From JBBDXI01 sp040902425 (GTDB lineage: Bacteria > Planctomycetota > Phycisphaerae > Phycisphaerales > UBA1924), in NCBI GenBank assembly GCA_040902425.1, contig JBBDXI010000077.1, positions 1-64,000 of the forward strand: 64,000 nucleotides of DNA, given 5' to 3'. Positions 19,801-27,405 of the stretch are shown piece after piece. The position numbers and the translations under genes were made by a program. The notes beneath the pieces are model-generated. The model made no database searches. It was not told where the DNA came from and saw only the letters and a list, made by a program, of their open reading frames with translations. The stretch's first letter is position 1; each line of letters begins with the position of its first letter.

Positions 19801-20713
19801 GATCCTCTCCGCGGAGCGGGCGGGGAGGCTCCGCGAGGTGGTCGAGATCGCCTCCAACGTGCGGAGCATCGACGAGTTGCTCCAGGTCGCCCACCGCTTC
19901 GAGGACCTCGACGACCTGGTGGCGCGGGTGCGCCGGGAGCGGCCGGCGGACATCCCCGAGCTGCGCTCCGAGGCGGCGTACATCCTGGGGAACCACCTCG
20001 CGGGCCTGCGGCGCACCGAGGCGGCCAACGCGGCGTACGAGCTGGCCCTGGAGTTCCACGCGGACCACGGGTGGGCGGCGAACAACCTGGGGTACGCGCT
20101 GGCGGACGCCGGCGGGGACCTCGCCCGCGCGGAGGCGCTGCTGGAGAAGGCGGTGTCGCTGCTGCCGCGCGAGGCGCCGGTGCTCGATTCGCTGGGGTGG
20201 CTCCGGTACAAGCAGGGGGTCCTGGAGGACGAGCGCGACGCGGACACGGGGCGTGTCACCCGGCGCGGCGCGATCCCGCTGCTGCGGGCGGCGTCAACGG
20301 GGGGGCGCCAGGCGGACCCCACGATCCTCGATCACCTCGGCGATGCGCTCTGGCTGGCCGGCCGGGCGGATGAGGCTCAGTTGTCGTGGGGGCAGGCCCA
20401 GTCCGTCGCCTCGATGCTGCTGCGGCAGAGCGCGCTCCAGCAGGCCGCGGCCGACGCGGATGCCCCCGCGCCGGCCCAGCCGGGGACGGAGCCGGACTCG
20501 CCCCCGCCGGACACGGCGATCAACGACGAGCACCGGGCGATCATCGACGCGTGCATCCGCAAGCGGCGGGACGCGTCGGAGGGGCGGCCGGTGCGCGTGG
20601 CGCCGCAGGCGACGAACACCGACCCGCAGCCGGCCCCGCGGGCCGAGACCGCCGCGGGCGGCGTCGCGCCGGATGCGCCCGGCGCCCCCGACGCCCCCCC
20701 ACCACCGCCCTGA
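16850..20713 (+). CDS. Large TPR-repeat lipoprotein
   Basis: A 1287-residue protein that begins with a lipoprotein signal (lipobox VGGC, Cys27). Almost all of it is Ala/Leu/Arg-rich helical hairpins of the TPR type. The clearest are near the N-terminus (VVDFRAALAVDPSSGEAWRELAEAQL) and near the C-terminus (ANAAYELALEFHADHGWAANNLGYALADAGGDLARAEALLEKAVSL, around residue 1065-1110), the latter a near-consensus pair. The last 90 residues are Pro/Ala-rich. The GTG overlaps the stop of the HhH gene. The length and lipid anchor suggest a periplasmic or outer-membrane scaffold, perhaps in envelope assembly or secretion; no partner is apparent. The strong Ala/Leu/Arg bias comes with extreme GC content. 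Confidence 0.8.
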   Translation: MNRRCAQAVAMAAAGLVAAGGVMVGGCASKPRPAATGALGARARSVEVPGLAELARAAHDQARRPVAGARALPPPPGLTEGVLDSLAPVRGERAMAPLERVLAELASREVAAAPAPGEPAAALDDEAQQRALRRYIAGRQKLLTGDGPGAVVDFRAALAVDPSSGEAWRELAEAQLAAGSRADAAESLRRAEAAGLREARGAALLGRFAAERGEHEEAARLYARALSGGAGVADPLLVPVIEHELARSLVTLGYHAGARDALVRVLSRTAPITASTRYAMEYGAIFRRQGDLWREVGDLEMRLGDEGAALAAYERAARLPTLDGEGVMPRLVYAAMRAGRPAAAGAALLVRIAEADGRVGTEEMDLLRHVSRVGSSRRQLAGSLGQLRAAFGGRTPTLAAGLSRAQAAVAPPDESRRLLSEHLTIHPRDVEAAAALASLVESAPDSARAAAAVAAVRPGAALGLAEGLLRSRHDAAEVLGVLEALGPAIGPSMVRAWMELRRGYQPRAAAALEGLPLSGPHSAALALARAEIGLNAGRPELAEGALRELREDDPGAPRARAFLLAMLQRDAEALAALAPHLEGTPGDPEERIEALLFAAQLAAGLKRPEDAERWLKGAAALDPGDDRALGLLTELYGPGGALADQGKMNRVLRELRQEHADGRFLRLARAREFARRALWEQAEREALPLAEESPGDKGPIEVLAAAWASQPAAGEQGGVRRGLAWLEAQMARRPAEPVLLAARVTLMAAADRGEEAEVLLRGALADGAGPDASRLLERVLRDVLSRPAQANGLALKRLEGRVLSVSESLELAETYTRLERPADAARALRDAVRPEITLRPDQQTRLLVVGGVVGHHALTGRRAGTPDPGAEGAALAILDLSVARGATLPAALHELRLLLKAARPGATADELLEACALAAQHEPRLETMPVIRVADALSDTGRGATALEVIRKAVPRFPAGALRLHLGWFAMAARAGDGPEARAMILSAERAGRLREVVEIASNVRSIDELLQVAHRFEDLDDLVARVRRERPADIPELRSEAAYILGNHLAGLRRTEAANAAYELALEFHADHGWAANNLGYALADAGGDLARAEALLEKAVSLLPREAPVLDSLGWLRYKQGVLEDERDADTGRVTRRGAIPLLRAASTGGRQADPTILDHLGDALWLAGRADEAQLSWGQAQSVASMLLRQSALQQAAADADAPAPAQPGTEPDSPPPDTAINDEHRAIIDACIRKRRDASEGRPVRVAPQATNTDPQPAPRAETAAGGVAPDAPGAPDAPPPPP

Positions 20714-20730
20714 AGCACGGAGACACGCTC

Positions 20731-21489
20731 GTGGCCGGCCACAGCAAATGGCACAACATCAAGCACCGCAAGGCCGCGGTCGACAAGAAGCGCGGCAAGT
20801 ACTGGAGCAAGTGCTCGCGGGCGATTATCGCGGCCGCGCGGCACGGCGGCCCTGCCCCCGAGAGCAACCTGGCCCTGCGCTACGCGATCGACGAGGCCCG
20901 CTACGCGAACATGCCCCGCGACACGATCGAGCGGGCGATCAAGAAGGGCGCGGGGGAGATCGGCGGGGCGGAGTGGGAGCCGGTGCGCTACGAGGGGTAC
21001 GGGCCGGGTGGGGTGGCGCTGCTGATCGACGGGCTGACGGACAACCGGACGCGGACGGTCGGGGACCTGCGGCTGGTGATGGGCAAGCACGGGGGGAACC
21101 TGGGCGCGGCCGGGTCGGTGGCGTACCTGTTCGAGCCGCGGGGCGAGGTGGTCATCGCGGCGGAGGGGGCGTCGGAAGAGACGGTGATGGGGGCGGCGAT
21201 CGAGGCGGGAGCGGACGATGTGGAGGCGCCGGAGTCGTCGGAGGGCGTGTGGACGGTCACCACCGCGCCCGGCGCGTTCCAGCCGGTGAAGGAGTCGCTG
21301 GAGAAGGCCGGGCTGAAGATCGAGCAGGCGGGGCTGACCATGGCCCCGACAACCCGGGTGACCATCCGGGGTGAAGAGGCTCGCCGGCTGCTGGCGCTCA
21401 TCGAGTCGGTAGAGGACCTGGACGACGTGCAGAAGGTCTATTCCAACGCGGATATCCCGGCTGAGGAGTTGGCCGACCTGGCGGGGTGA
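20731..21489 (+). CDS. YebC/PmpR-family transcriptional regulator or translation factor
   Basis: A 252-residue YebC/TACO1 family protein. It opens with the near-invariant AGHSKWHNIKHRKAAVDKKRGK and carries the family's RYAIDEARYANMPRDTIERAIKKG, the YEGYGPGGVALLIDGLTDNRTRT block and the C-terminal IESVEDLDDVQKVYSNADI. Members act as DNA-binding regulators (PmpR) or, in recently studied cases, help ribosomes translate proline-rich stretches; the many Pro-rich proteins in this window would suit the second role, but that is inference. The GTG at 20731 follows ACGGAGA. It lies 17 bases after the TPR gene. Confidence 0.9.
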   Translation: MAGHSKWHNIKHRKAAVDKKRGKYWSKCSRAIIAAARHGGPAPESNLALRYAIDEARYANMPRDTIERAIKKGAGEIGGAEWEPVRYEGYGPGGVALLIDGLTDNRTRTVGDLRLVMGKHGGNLGAAGSVAYLFEPRGEVVIAAEGASEETVMGAAIEAGADDVEAPESSEGVWTVTTAPGAFQPVKESLEKAGLKIEQAGLTMAPTTRVTIRGEEARRLLALIESVEDLDDVQKVYSNADIPAEELADLAG

Positions 21490-21668
21490 TGCTGGGTGTG
21501 GCCGGCCTGGACGCGCTCTCATCCGTCGGCATCCGGTGTCGCGGCGGCCACGCCGGGCCACTATCGTCAGGCGTATCTGACTGCGGTGGGTCGGGGGCCA
21601 ACCACGGCGGTTCCCGGCCTGCCTTCCATGGCCGTGATGGCCCCGACGGCGCGCGCCCCCGTCCACGC

Positions 21669-21707
21669 GAAACCCGGCGCGCGCCTTNNNNNNNNNNGCC
21701 GGGTTTC
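21669..21707. terminator. Inverted repeat between convergent genes, interrupted by the gap
   Basis: GAAACCCGGC (21669-21678) and GCCGGGTTTC (21698-21707) are exact inverse complements flanking the ten Ns, between the convergent YebC and entericidin genes. It is probably a bidirectional terminator hairpin. No clear T-tract is visible. Confidence 0.55.
21688..21697. other. Assembly gap of ten Ns
   Basis: Ten undetermined bases in a non-coding spacer. The true length is unknown. The gap falls in the loop of an inverted repeat, a likely cause of lost read coverage. Confidence 1.
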
Positions 21708-21731
21708 TCGACGACGATCCGCTGCCGGGCC

Positions 21732-21893
21732 TCAGTCCTTGGCGTCGCGCGCGGTATCGGAGACCGCGTCGCCGGCCGCCTCGACATCCCGCCCCGCACC
21801 CTCGACCGTGTTGCAGGCGACAGCGCCCAGGATGAACGCCGCTGTGCAGCACAGCATCAGGGCCTTCACCACCACCACCGCGTGCCTGCTCAT
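21732..21893 (-). CDS. Entericidin-family small lipoprotein
   Basis: A 53-residue lipoprotein: a hydrophobic signal (VVVKALMLCCTAAFILGAVAC) with lipobox GAVAC, then a short amphipathic stretch NTVEGAGRDVEAAGDAVSDTARD, the hallmark of entericidin A/B. These are small membrane lipoproteins induced by envelope or osmotic stress in other bacteria. AGGGGG lies six bases before the ATG. It sits at the end of a minus-strand group of stress-type genes, and a 14-base box 110 bases upstream is shared with the other end of that group. Confidence 0.8.
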   Translation of the reverse strand: MSRHAVVVVKALMLCCTAAFILGAVACNTVEGAGRDVEAAGDAVSDTARDAKD

Positions 21894-22004
21894 ACATCCC
21901 CCTGCCCGTTTCGGGCCTTGTCCGTTCGGCCGACGCCGCCCACCGTGGCGGACCGTCTGGAGCCTGTCTTGGCTCGTGGCGCTGAAAACCGGGTGAATGG
22001 GCTG

Positions 22005-22018
22005 TGAATGCGGGCTCA
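22005..22018 (-). promoter_or_regulatory. Shared 14-base box TGAGCCCGCATTCA (copy 1)
   Basis: The sequence TGAGCCCGCATTCA reads toward the entericidin start, 111 bases upstream of its ATG. An identical copy reads toward the VOC/DUF1328/CsbD/YciF genes at 26025-26038. At this copy a second partial unit (AGCCCATTCA) follows directly. It is a candidate regulator or sigma-factor site; no regulator is known. Confidence 0.4.
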
Positions 22019-22067
22019 GCGGGGGCCGCTGGGGGGATCGACGCGGCCAGCCCGCCGCCTTCGTCCC

Positions 22068-22098
22068 AAAGAAAGAGGGCGGCCCCGGGGCCACCCTC
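22068..22098 (-). terminator. Intrinsic terminator of the PRC-barrel gene
   Basis: On the minus strand, GAGGGTGGCCCC pairs with GGGGCCGCCCTC (11 of 12 positions as Watson-Crick pairs plus one G-T), followed by TTTCTTT. It lies 32 bases after the stop of the PRC-barrel gene. Confidence 0.8.
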
Positions 22099-22130
22099 GT
22101 CGGTTCTACGGGTTGAGAGGCTGGACCTAT

Positions 22131-23927
22131 CTAGCGCCCGCCGCCCCGGCCGGGGTCCTTGGCCGGGTCCTTGTTGGTCAGGTCCTTCTCGAGGTCCTTC
22201 TCCATCTCGCGGCCGTCGCGGTTCATCTCGCGGTGCAGGGCGTCCCAGTTGGGGCGGCCCTGCTCATCCCGCAGGCGGACCGTGCCGTCGGCGGTGGTCA
22301 CCTGCTGGGCGAGGATGACATCCTCGCCGCCGATGTTGGCGCGGGCGCCCTTGATCGTGACCTGGTCGCCCTTGTGGAATCGCAGGCCCTGGCGCGAGAC
22401 GAACCAGCTCGGGCCGATGTGCACGATCCGCGGGCCCTCGGGGGAGTCGATGGTGACGCGGATGCCGTCGGACATGCCCGGCATCGGCGCGGCGACGGCG
22501 GACTCCTGCACCGTGCCGGTGAGCGTCACGCTCTCGCCCTTGAAGTGCTTGTTGTACTCGCTGCCGGTGACCCAGCCCTCGCCGTCGCCCTCGTGCATCA
22601 CGGGCTGGCGCTGGCGGGGCTCCGGGGAGGCGAACATGCGGCCCTGGGGCGTCGAGTAGAACGCCAGGACCTTCTGGCGGAACTCGGGCTGGTTGACCAT
22701 GGCGAAGCCGCCCTCGCCGAGCTCGGGCGCGCTGCGGAGCGTGGCCTCGTCGGCGCGGAGGGCGATCTTCTCGCCGTCCTTGATGAAGGTGCAGGCCTCC
22801 CACGGGACGACCACGTCGCGCCCGCCCATGCCGGCCAGGCCGCCGGCGCTGAGGACCACGAAGGCGACCTTCCCGGTGCCCGGATCGATCGCCAGCTCCT
22901 TGAGGTCGGCGAGCTTCTCGTCGCCGGCGCCCTGGATGTTCTTGCCCTTCAGCTCGCTGCCGCGGATGTAGCGATCGCCGGTAGCGGCGGTGCGGACCCC
23001 GCCGGCGGGCGGGGCGGCGTCGTCGGGCGCCGACGTGTCCCAGATCGGGGCGCCGGTCCGGTCGCGCAGGACCAGCCGGGCGCCGTCGGGCATGCTCACC
23101 TCGCGGGCGACGATGAGCGTGTCGTTGCCGAGCCGCAGCTCGCGGGCCTCGATCGTCACCGCCTGGTTCTCGCGGAGGGGCGCGTGCTGGCCCTGGATGA
23201 ACCAGTCCGGGCCCAGGGTCACCTGGTGCTCCTTCCCGTCGTCGGCCTTGACGACGATGACCGTGGCCTCGGAGATGCCGCGCCCGGGCGAGCGGTGGTC
23301 CACCCGGGTGATCTGGCCGCGGATGGTCTGGTCGCGCCCCTGGTCCCAGACGCGGTTGATGGCCGAATCGCGCCCCCAGCCGCCGGTGGCGCCGGCGCGG
23401 GTGCTGGGCTCGGTCTTGAAGAAGTCGTGGGTGCGTGCCATCCAGCCGCGCTCGCCGATGAGGGGCCACTGGTCCTTGTCGAAGTTGGGGGCCTGCTCGA
23501 GGGTCTGCTTGGTGGCGTCGAGCACGATGGTGGCGTCGCCGTTGCTGTCGGGCAGGACCTCCAGGGCCCGCCAGGGGACGGCGATGAGCTTGTCGCCGAT
23601 GCCCAGGAAGCCGCCGTGGCTGAGGATGGCGTAGACGGCGTAGCCGCTGCGCGCATCGACGAGGAGGTCGTCGAGCTTGCCGATGTCCTCCTGCTGCTTG
23701 TTGACGACCTTGGCGCCGGCGATGTTCTTGCCCTGGACGAAGAAGTGCTGCTGGCCCTGGCGGGCCTGCGCGCGCATCTCGCCGGGCTGCTGCATGCCGG
23801 GCTGGCGTTCTGCCGGCTGGGCCGGGCGGGCCTCACGCGGGCGGATCACATCCTGCTGCGCCAGGCACGTGCCGAGCGTTGCCAGCAGGACCGCCGGGGT
23901 GACCCCGGCCACGATTCTGGTTCTCAT
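22131..23927 (-). CDS. Exported protein with two PRC-barrel/OB-like modules
   Basis: A 598-residue secreted protein with a signal peptide (about 1-23, ending CLAQ). It is an internal duplication: each half has a PRC-barrel domain (first: IAGAKVVNKQQEDIGKLDDL to VPWRALEVL; second: LKGKNIQGAGDEKLADLKEL to VPWEACTFI). Each is followed by an OB-like segment ending in a matching VxLGPDWFIQGQHAPLREN / VHIGPSWFVSRQGLRFHKGD block. PRC barrels occur in photosynthetic reaction centre subunit H, RimM and bacterial stress proteins, and mediate binding. Q/P/R-rich linkers separate the modules, and a charged Lys/Asp tail ends the protein. GGAGGT lies upstream of the ATG. Its neighbours are stress proteins, so a periplasmic stress role is a fair inference. 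Confidence 0.75.
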   Translation of the reverse strand: MRTRIVAGVTPAVLLATLGTCLAQQDVIRPREARPAQPAERQPGMQQPGEMRAQARQGQQHFFVQGKNIAGAKVVNKQQEDIGKLDDLLVDARSGYAVYAILSHGGFLGIGDKLIAVPWRALEVLPDSNGDATIVLDATKQTLEQAPNFDKDQWPLIGERGWMARTHDFFKTEPSTRAGATGGWGRDSAINRVWDQGRDQTIRGQITRVDHRSPGRGISEATVIVVKADDGKEHQVTLGPDWFIQGQHAPLRENQAVTIEARELRLGNDTLIVAREVSMPDGARLVLRDRTGAPIWDTSAPDDAAPPAGGVRTAATGDRYIRGSELKGKNIQGAGDEKLADLKELAIDPGTGKVAFVVLSAGGLAGMGGRDVVVPWEACTFIKDGEKIALRADEATLRSAPELGEGGFAMVNQPEFRQKVLAFYSTPQGRMFASPEPRQRQPVMHEGDGEGWVTGSEYNKHFKGESVTLTGTVQESAVAAPMPGMSDGIRVTIDSPEGPRIVHIGPSWFVSRQGLRFHKGDQVTIKGARANIGGEDVILAQQVTTADGTVRLRDEQGRPNWDALHREMNRDGREMEKDLEKDLTNKDPAKDPGRGGGR

Positions 23928-23960
23928 CGCATACCTCCGTTGGTTGAGGGTGTTTCCGGT

Positions 23961-24335
23961 TCAGGGGAGCGGGTTGACGCGGACGGTGACCTGGTCGCGG
24001 CGCACCTCGCGCTCGTCGGCGAAGAGCTGGGCGGTGATGGTGTACGTCCCGGGCTGGTCGTAGCGGACCCGGGCGGTCCGCCCGTTCTGCTCGGTCTGGA
24101 GGTCGCCGCCGGGGGCCAGCCAGCGGATGCTGGCGTCACGCCCGAGCAGGTTCTCGGTGCGGGCCGTCACCGTGACGATCTCGCCGGCGACGATGGACCT
24201 GGTGGTCTGCTCGAGCTTCAGCCCGATGCTGGAGTCCGGCCCCAGCGAGGCCGAGCGGTCCGTGTCGCGGCACCCGCCGAGAACACCCGCGGCGAGGGCG
24301 CCCGCCACGGCCGCGCGAAGCATTGTGTTCCACAT
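23961..24335 (-). CDS. Small Ig-like-domain lipoprotein
   Basis: A 124-residue lipoprotein with lipobox VLGGC (Cys22). The mature part is one PKD/Ig-like beta-sandwich: GEIVTVTARTENLLGRDASIRW, and the typical end VRYDQPGTYTITAQLF. It is unrecognised beyond that fold. AGGAG lies seven bases before the ATG. It lies 33 bases upstream of the PRC-barrel gene on the same strand, so the two are likely co-expressed and may act together in the envelope. Confidence 0.65.
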   Translation of the reverse strand: MWNTMLRAAVAGALAAGVLGGCRDTDRSASLGPDSSIGLKLEQTTRSIVAGEIVTVTARTENLLGRDASIRWLAPGGDLQTEQNGRTARVRYDQPGTYTITAQLFADEREVRRDQVTVRVNPLP

Positions 24336-24383
24336 GTCTCTGCTCCTGGTTGAGCGGGGCGCCCCCCGGTCCAGAATGGGCGT

Positions 24384-24878
24384 CTACCGCGACATCGCTC
24401 TCTGGTTGATGACCCGCTCGGCCAGCCGGGTGAGTTTCTTGTCCGCACGCCCTTCCTCGTCGAGGGTCTCCTGGAGGAGGGTCACGTCGCCCTCGCGCCC
24501 CAGCAGGCGGGCGTAGGTCCGCACCGTGCCGTAGCCGGCGATCTCGTAGTGCTCGACGCGCTGGGCGGCGCTGATGAGCGCGGCATCCAGGACATCCGGG
24601 TCGTCGGCGTCGCGCATCATGCTCTCGGCCTCGGCGATGAGGCCCTGCATGGCCTCGCACTTCTTGCCGCCGGGCGACGCCTTGAGCCCGCGGAAGACGG
24701 CCTCCAGCCGCTCCACCTGCCCCCGGGTCTCCTCGAGGTGGTCCTCGAAGGCCGCGGCCAGCTGGTCGGCGGAGGCGGCCTTGGCCATCCTGGGCAGGGC
24801 CTTGATGAGCTGCTTCTCGGCGTTGTACAGGTCGCGCAGCTCCTCGACGTACAGGTCCTTCAGGTTCGCCATCTTCAT
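24384..24878 (-). CDS. YciF-family (DUF892) ferritin-like stress protein
   Basis: A 164-residue protein of the YciE/YciF family. The N-terminal LKDLYVEELRDLYNAEKQLIKALPRM is diagnostic, and the four-helix ferritin-like fold carries metal-ligand Glu/His positions in FEDHLEETRGQVERLE, AALISAAQRVEHYEIAGYG and LLQETLDEEGRADKKL. In enterobacteria these proteins are induced in stationary phase or by osmotic stress. The ATG at 24878 has GGGAGG upstream; an 18-codon extension is non-conserved. It lies 44 bases after the CsbD-like gene in a run of stress-type genes. Confidence 0.9.
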   Translation of the reverse strand: MKMANLKDLYVEELRDLYNAEKQLIKALPRMAKAASADQLAAAFEDHLEETRGQVERLEAVFRGLKASPGGKKCEAMQGLIAEAESMMRDADDPDVLDAALISAAQRVEHYEIAGYGTVRTYARLLGREGDVTLLQETLDEEGRADKKLTRLAERVINQRAMSR

Positions 24879-24921
24879 GCGTGCGCCTCCCCCAGAAACA
24901 CGGCCTGAACCACTGCTTTGA

Positions 24922-25140
24922 TCACGGTGCATCCCGGCCCGGGCGGACGCTCTCCTCGAACTCCCGCACCTGGCCCTCCGCCTCGGAGCGCTCGATCCCG
25001 TACACCTCGGCCACCTTGCCCACCAGCCGGTCGCGCTCCCCGTCGAACTCGTCCACCTCGTGCTCCGCCAGCCGGCCCCAGCGCTCGCGCACGCGGCGCT
25101 TGTACTCGTCCCACCGCTGCTGGATCTGGTCCCATGCCAT
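24922..25140 (-). CDS. CsbD-family stress protein
   Basis: A 72-residue acidic protein of the CsbD family: WDQIQQRWDEYKRRVRERWG, then the conserved DEFDGERDRLVGKVAEVYGI and a closing EAEGQVREFE. CsbD proteins are small, hydrophilic and induced in general stress responses in Bacillus and many proteobacteria; their action is unknown. The ATG at 25140 begins the conserved MxWDxIxxxW pattern. It sits between DUF1328 and YciF genes on the same strand, a grouping of stress proteins also common in other phyla. Confidence 0.85.
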   Translation of the reverse strand: MAWDQIQQRWDEYKRRVRERWGRLAEHEVDEFDGERDRLVGKVAEVYGIERSEAEGQVREFEESVRPGRDAP

Positions 25141-25208
25141 CGCGTAACCCCCGTCGCGCGCGAGCGCCCGCCTGACCACTCTCTTCTCTCTCGGCCCGGT
25201 CTCCGGCT

Positions 25209-25388
25209 CTACACCGGCGGCGGCAGGCCGCGCCGGCCCAGCCCCATGACCAGCGAGACCAGGAACAGGATCAGGAACAGGAAGAACAGGACCTTCGCGA
25301 TCGCCGCCGCGCCGCCGGCCACCTCCCCGAACCCGAAGACGGCCGCGATGATCGCCACGATGAAGAACACCAGCGCCCAGTACAGCAT
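25209..25388 (-). CDS. DUF1328 (YtjA-like) small membrane protein
   Basis: A 59-residue protein with two membrane segments: MLYWALVFFIVAIIAAVFGF, then GEVAGGAAAIAKVLFFLFLI, and a short LPPPV tail. This is the DUF1328 family pattern (LxWAlvFliiAliaavlGF). It is encoded two bases after the VOC gene, with its AAGGGAG ribosome site inside the end of that gene, so the two are probably coupled. The gene falls below common ORF-length cut-offs and could be missed by gene callers. Confidence 0.9.
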   Translation of the reverse strand: MLYWALVFFIVAIIAAVFGFGEVAGGAAAIAKVLFFLFLILFLVSLVMGLGRRGLPPPV

Positions 25389-25390
25389 GC

Positions 25391-25951
25391 TCAGACTCCC
25401 TTCTGCTCACGCGTGCCCGAGGCGGCCTCTCCCGGCCTCCGCTCGGACCGCTCCGGATCACACCTCGAACGCCCACCCACCGACTCCCTGGCCCGCCCGG
25501 CGTCGTACCCCGGGCGCTGCGAACGCTCCCACTCCCAGCGCGGGGAGCGCCGCCCCGGCACCCGCTCGCGCTCGCCCCACTGGCGGGGCACCAGCGTCCA
25601 GATCGAGATCTTGTGCCCGTCGGGATCGGTAACGACGGTGTTCCAGCGATCGCCCCGCTTGCGGGGGAGCGAGGCGTGCGCCCCGATCATGATCGCCAGC
25701 AGGTACAGGTCGAGCACCTCGGTGACGCCCTGGACCTGCACGCTCAGCCACAGATCGGCCCCGGCGCCGTCGTCCCCGCGCGGCTCCAGCGACAGTTCCA
25801 TCCCCTCCTGCTCGTCGGGGCTCCGCAGGAGGCGCCCGCCCGGCTCGCCGGGGACGAGGCCGAAGAGGTCCTGGTAGAAGGCCCGGCTCCGCTCGGCGTC
25901 GGAGACCCGAAGGGTGATCGGGCCGGCTGGACTGTGGTCGGTCGCGTACAT
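25391..25951 (-). CDS. VOC (glyoxalase-like) family protein
   Basis: A 186-residue protein. The first 120 residues form one vicinal-oxygen-chelate domain: ITLRVSDAERSRAFYQDLFGLVPG, the short beta strands around LLRSPDEQEGMELSLEP, and the ending VVTDPDGHKISIW. The VOC fold binds a metal and serves glyoxalases, dioxygenases and antibiotic-resistance proteins; the substrate is unknown. The C-terminal 60 residues are Arg/Glu/Gly-rich and low in complexity. The ATG at 25951 is preferred (GGAGG nine bases upstream); a GTG 11 codons earlier is possible. It leads the VOC-DUF1328-CsbD-YciF row and has the 14-base shared box about 75 bases upstream. Confidence 0.8.
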   Translation of the reverse strand: MYATDHSPAGPITLRVSDAERSRAFYQDLFGLVPGEPGGRLLRSPDEQEGMELSLEPRGDDGAGADLWLSVQVQGVTEVLDLYLLAIMIGAHASLPRKRGDRWNTVVTDPDGHKISIWTLVPRQWGERERVPGRRSPRWEWERSQRPGYDAGRARESVGGRSRCDPERSERRPGEAASGTREQKGV

Positions 25952-26024
25952 GCGAATGGTTGCCTCCCCCGACGCGTACCCCACAAGGGTCGCCCCGAGC
26001 CTTGAAGACCCCGTTAACCGCGCC

Positions 26025-26038
26025 TGAATGCGGGCTCA
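26025..26038 (-). promoter_or_regulatory. Shared 14-base box TGAGCCCGCATTCA (copy 2)
   Basis: An exact copy of the box at 22005-22018, reading toward the VOC gene with 73 bases between box and ATG. Both copies are also followed on the plus strand by a short G-run. It is a candidate site for a common stress regulator. Confidence 0.4.
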
Positions 26039-26114
26039 CCGGGGCCCGCGGGGCCCGGAAGGCGTGTGCCGCGGTGGCGTGGGCCTTTCTTTATGACACG
26101 GCGTGAAGGCGGCT

Positions 26115-27050
26115 TCAGAGGGGCGCTGCGCGGCTTCCCCGCGCGTGCCCCTGCCGGCAGCGGTACACCGCGAACAGGTCGCCCCCGGCCACCTTCTCGA
26201 AGACCGGCCGGCGCTCCAGCTGGCACTCCTCTACGGGGTGGCTGTAGAAGATGTACACCGGGCGGGGCCGGCGCGCGAACGACGCGGCGATGTTCCCGAT
26301 CACGCGCTCCAGGATGCGCCCGCGGAACGGGTTGTAAAGGAAGCAGGCCAGCGGCTCCTGGGGGAGCGCGAACTCCGCCGCGTCGGCGCACACCAGGTCC
26401 ACGCCGCCGCAGCGGACGATCCCCCCGCTCTCGCGGAACGCCCGGATGTTCCGCAGGGCGACCTCGTGGAGCATGGGCGAGAACTCGACGCCGATCACGC
26501 GCCGGTACGGCTCCTGGCACGCCAGCAGCACGGCCCGCCCCTTCCCCGAGCCGAAGTCGATGAAGACGAACTCACGCGGGTCGATCTTCAGTGCGCCCCC
26601 GCCGGTCATAGTGCGGCGGTACTCCTCGGGGTCGCTGGCGATGTAGCTGACGGCGAAGTGGCGTGATTCCGCGGAGACCGCTCCGGGCGCTCCGGCCACC
26701 AGCCGCCCCGGGATGATCACGCCGCCGGTGTCCACGCCGTACGCCCCGTCGAAGGCGCGATCGCACCGCTCCAGGCCGCGGAGCCAGCGGCGGTTGGCGG
26801 CCCTCTGGGATATCGACAGCAGGTCCCGCGCCGCGTCCCGGGCCCTGGAGGCGTAGTGGCCCGAAGCGCCGATCACCCCCCGCACCCGGACGGTGCGGAG
26901 GATGCGGCCCGCGAGGTCAACGACCGGCCGGATGCGCGGCAGGGCCCACCCATGCTCGACGCTCAGCGCGCCGGGGGCTGCGCAGGCATCGGCGGATGGA
27001 TGAGCCCCCTCCCTTCGCACCAATCCCCCCTCCCCGGCGTTGGTGAACAC
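26115..27050 (-). CDS. Class I SAM-dependent methyltransferase-like protein
   Basis: A protein of up to 311 residues. The catalytic region has the SAM-binding motif I as FVFIDFGSGKGRAVLLACQ (about residue 160-178), the acidic end of strand 2 in VIGVEFSPMLHE, motif II-like DLVCADAAEF and a motif III-like LACFLYNPFRG. The N-terminal 150 residues are not recognised. The target is unknown. The start is uncertain: GTG at 27050 opens the frame, and another GTG at 27020 follows a G-rich stretch. It is unlinked in function to its neighbours. Confidence 0.75.
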   Translation of the reverse strand: MFTNAGEGGLVRREGAHPSADACAAPGALSVEHGWALPRIRPVVDLAGRILRTVRVRGVIGASGHYASRARDAARDLLSISQRAANRRWLRGLERCDRAFDGAYGVDTGGVIIPGRLVAGAPGAVSAESRHFAVSYIASDPEEYRRTMTGGGALKIDPREFVFIDFGSGKGRAVLLACQEPYRRVIGVEFSPMLHEVALRNIRAFRESGGIVRCGGVDLVCADAAEFALPQEPLACFLYNPFRGRILERVIGNIAASFARRPRPVYIFYSHPVEECQLERRPVFEKVAGGDLFAVYRCRQGHARGSRAAPL

Positions 27051-27269
27051 ACGAACGAACCGACGTTGCCGGCATTAGTCCTCACACCCGTGCCCGCCGC
27101 CACCCCGCGGGCGCGGTTTCAGGCCCAAAACCCGACGGCGTGCCCGGATCGTGCTGAACGCGGCCTCACGCCGCCGGGCGAGCGCGCGGGCCGACGCCCT
27201 CCGCCTCCGCGAGGCCGCGGGGGAAGGGCCGCCATTTCGGGCAGCGATGCCGCACATCAGTCGGGAAAG

Positions 27270-27360
27270 CGGAGAGGGGGGGATTCGAACCCCCGATACA
27301 GCTTTTGGGCCGTATAACGGTTTAGCAAACCGTCGCCTTCAGCCACTCGGCCACCTCTCC
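27270..27360 (-). tRNA. tRNA-Ser(GCT)
   Basis: Minus strand. The acceptor is GGAGAGG/CCTCTCC with discriminator G. The anticodon loop TTGCTAA within GACGGTTTGCTAAACCGT gives anticodon GCT. There is a long variable arm (TATACGG...AGCTGTAT region) as expected for a class II tRNA, and the T arm is GGGGGTTCGAATCCCC. It is one of three serine tRNAs in the window. Confidence 0.95.
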
Positions 27361-27405
27361 GGCGAGGCCCCGGCGGGCCCGGGACCGAAGCGTAGCCGTC
27401 GTGGC

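Noticed and set aside
16391..20068. Minus-strand open frame of 1225 codons opposite the TPR gene
   Set aside because: Arg/Pro-rich shadow of a high-GC gene with a lipoprotein signal on the other strand.
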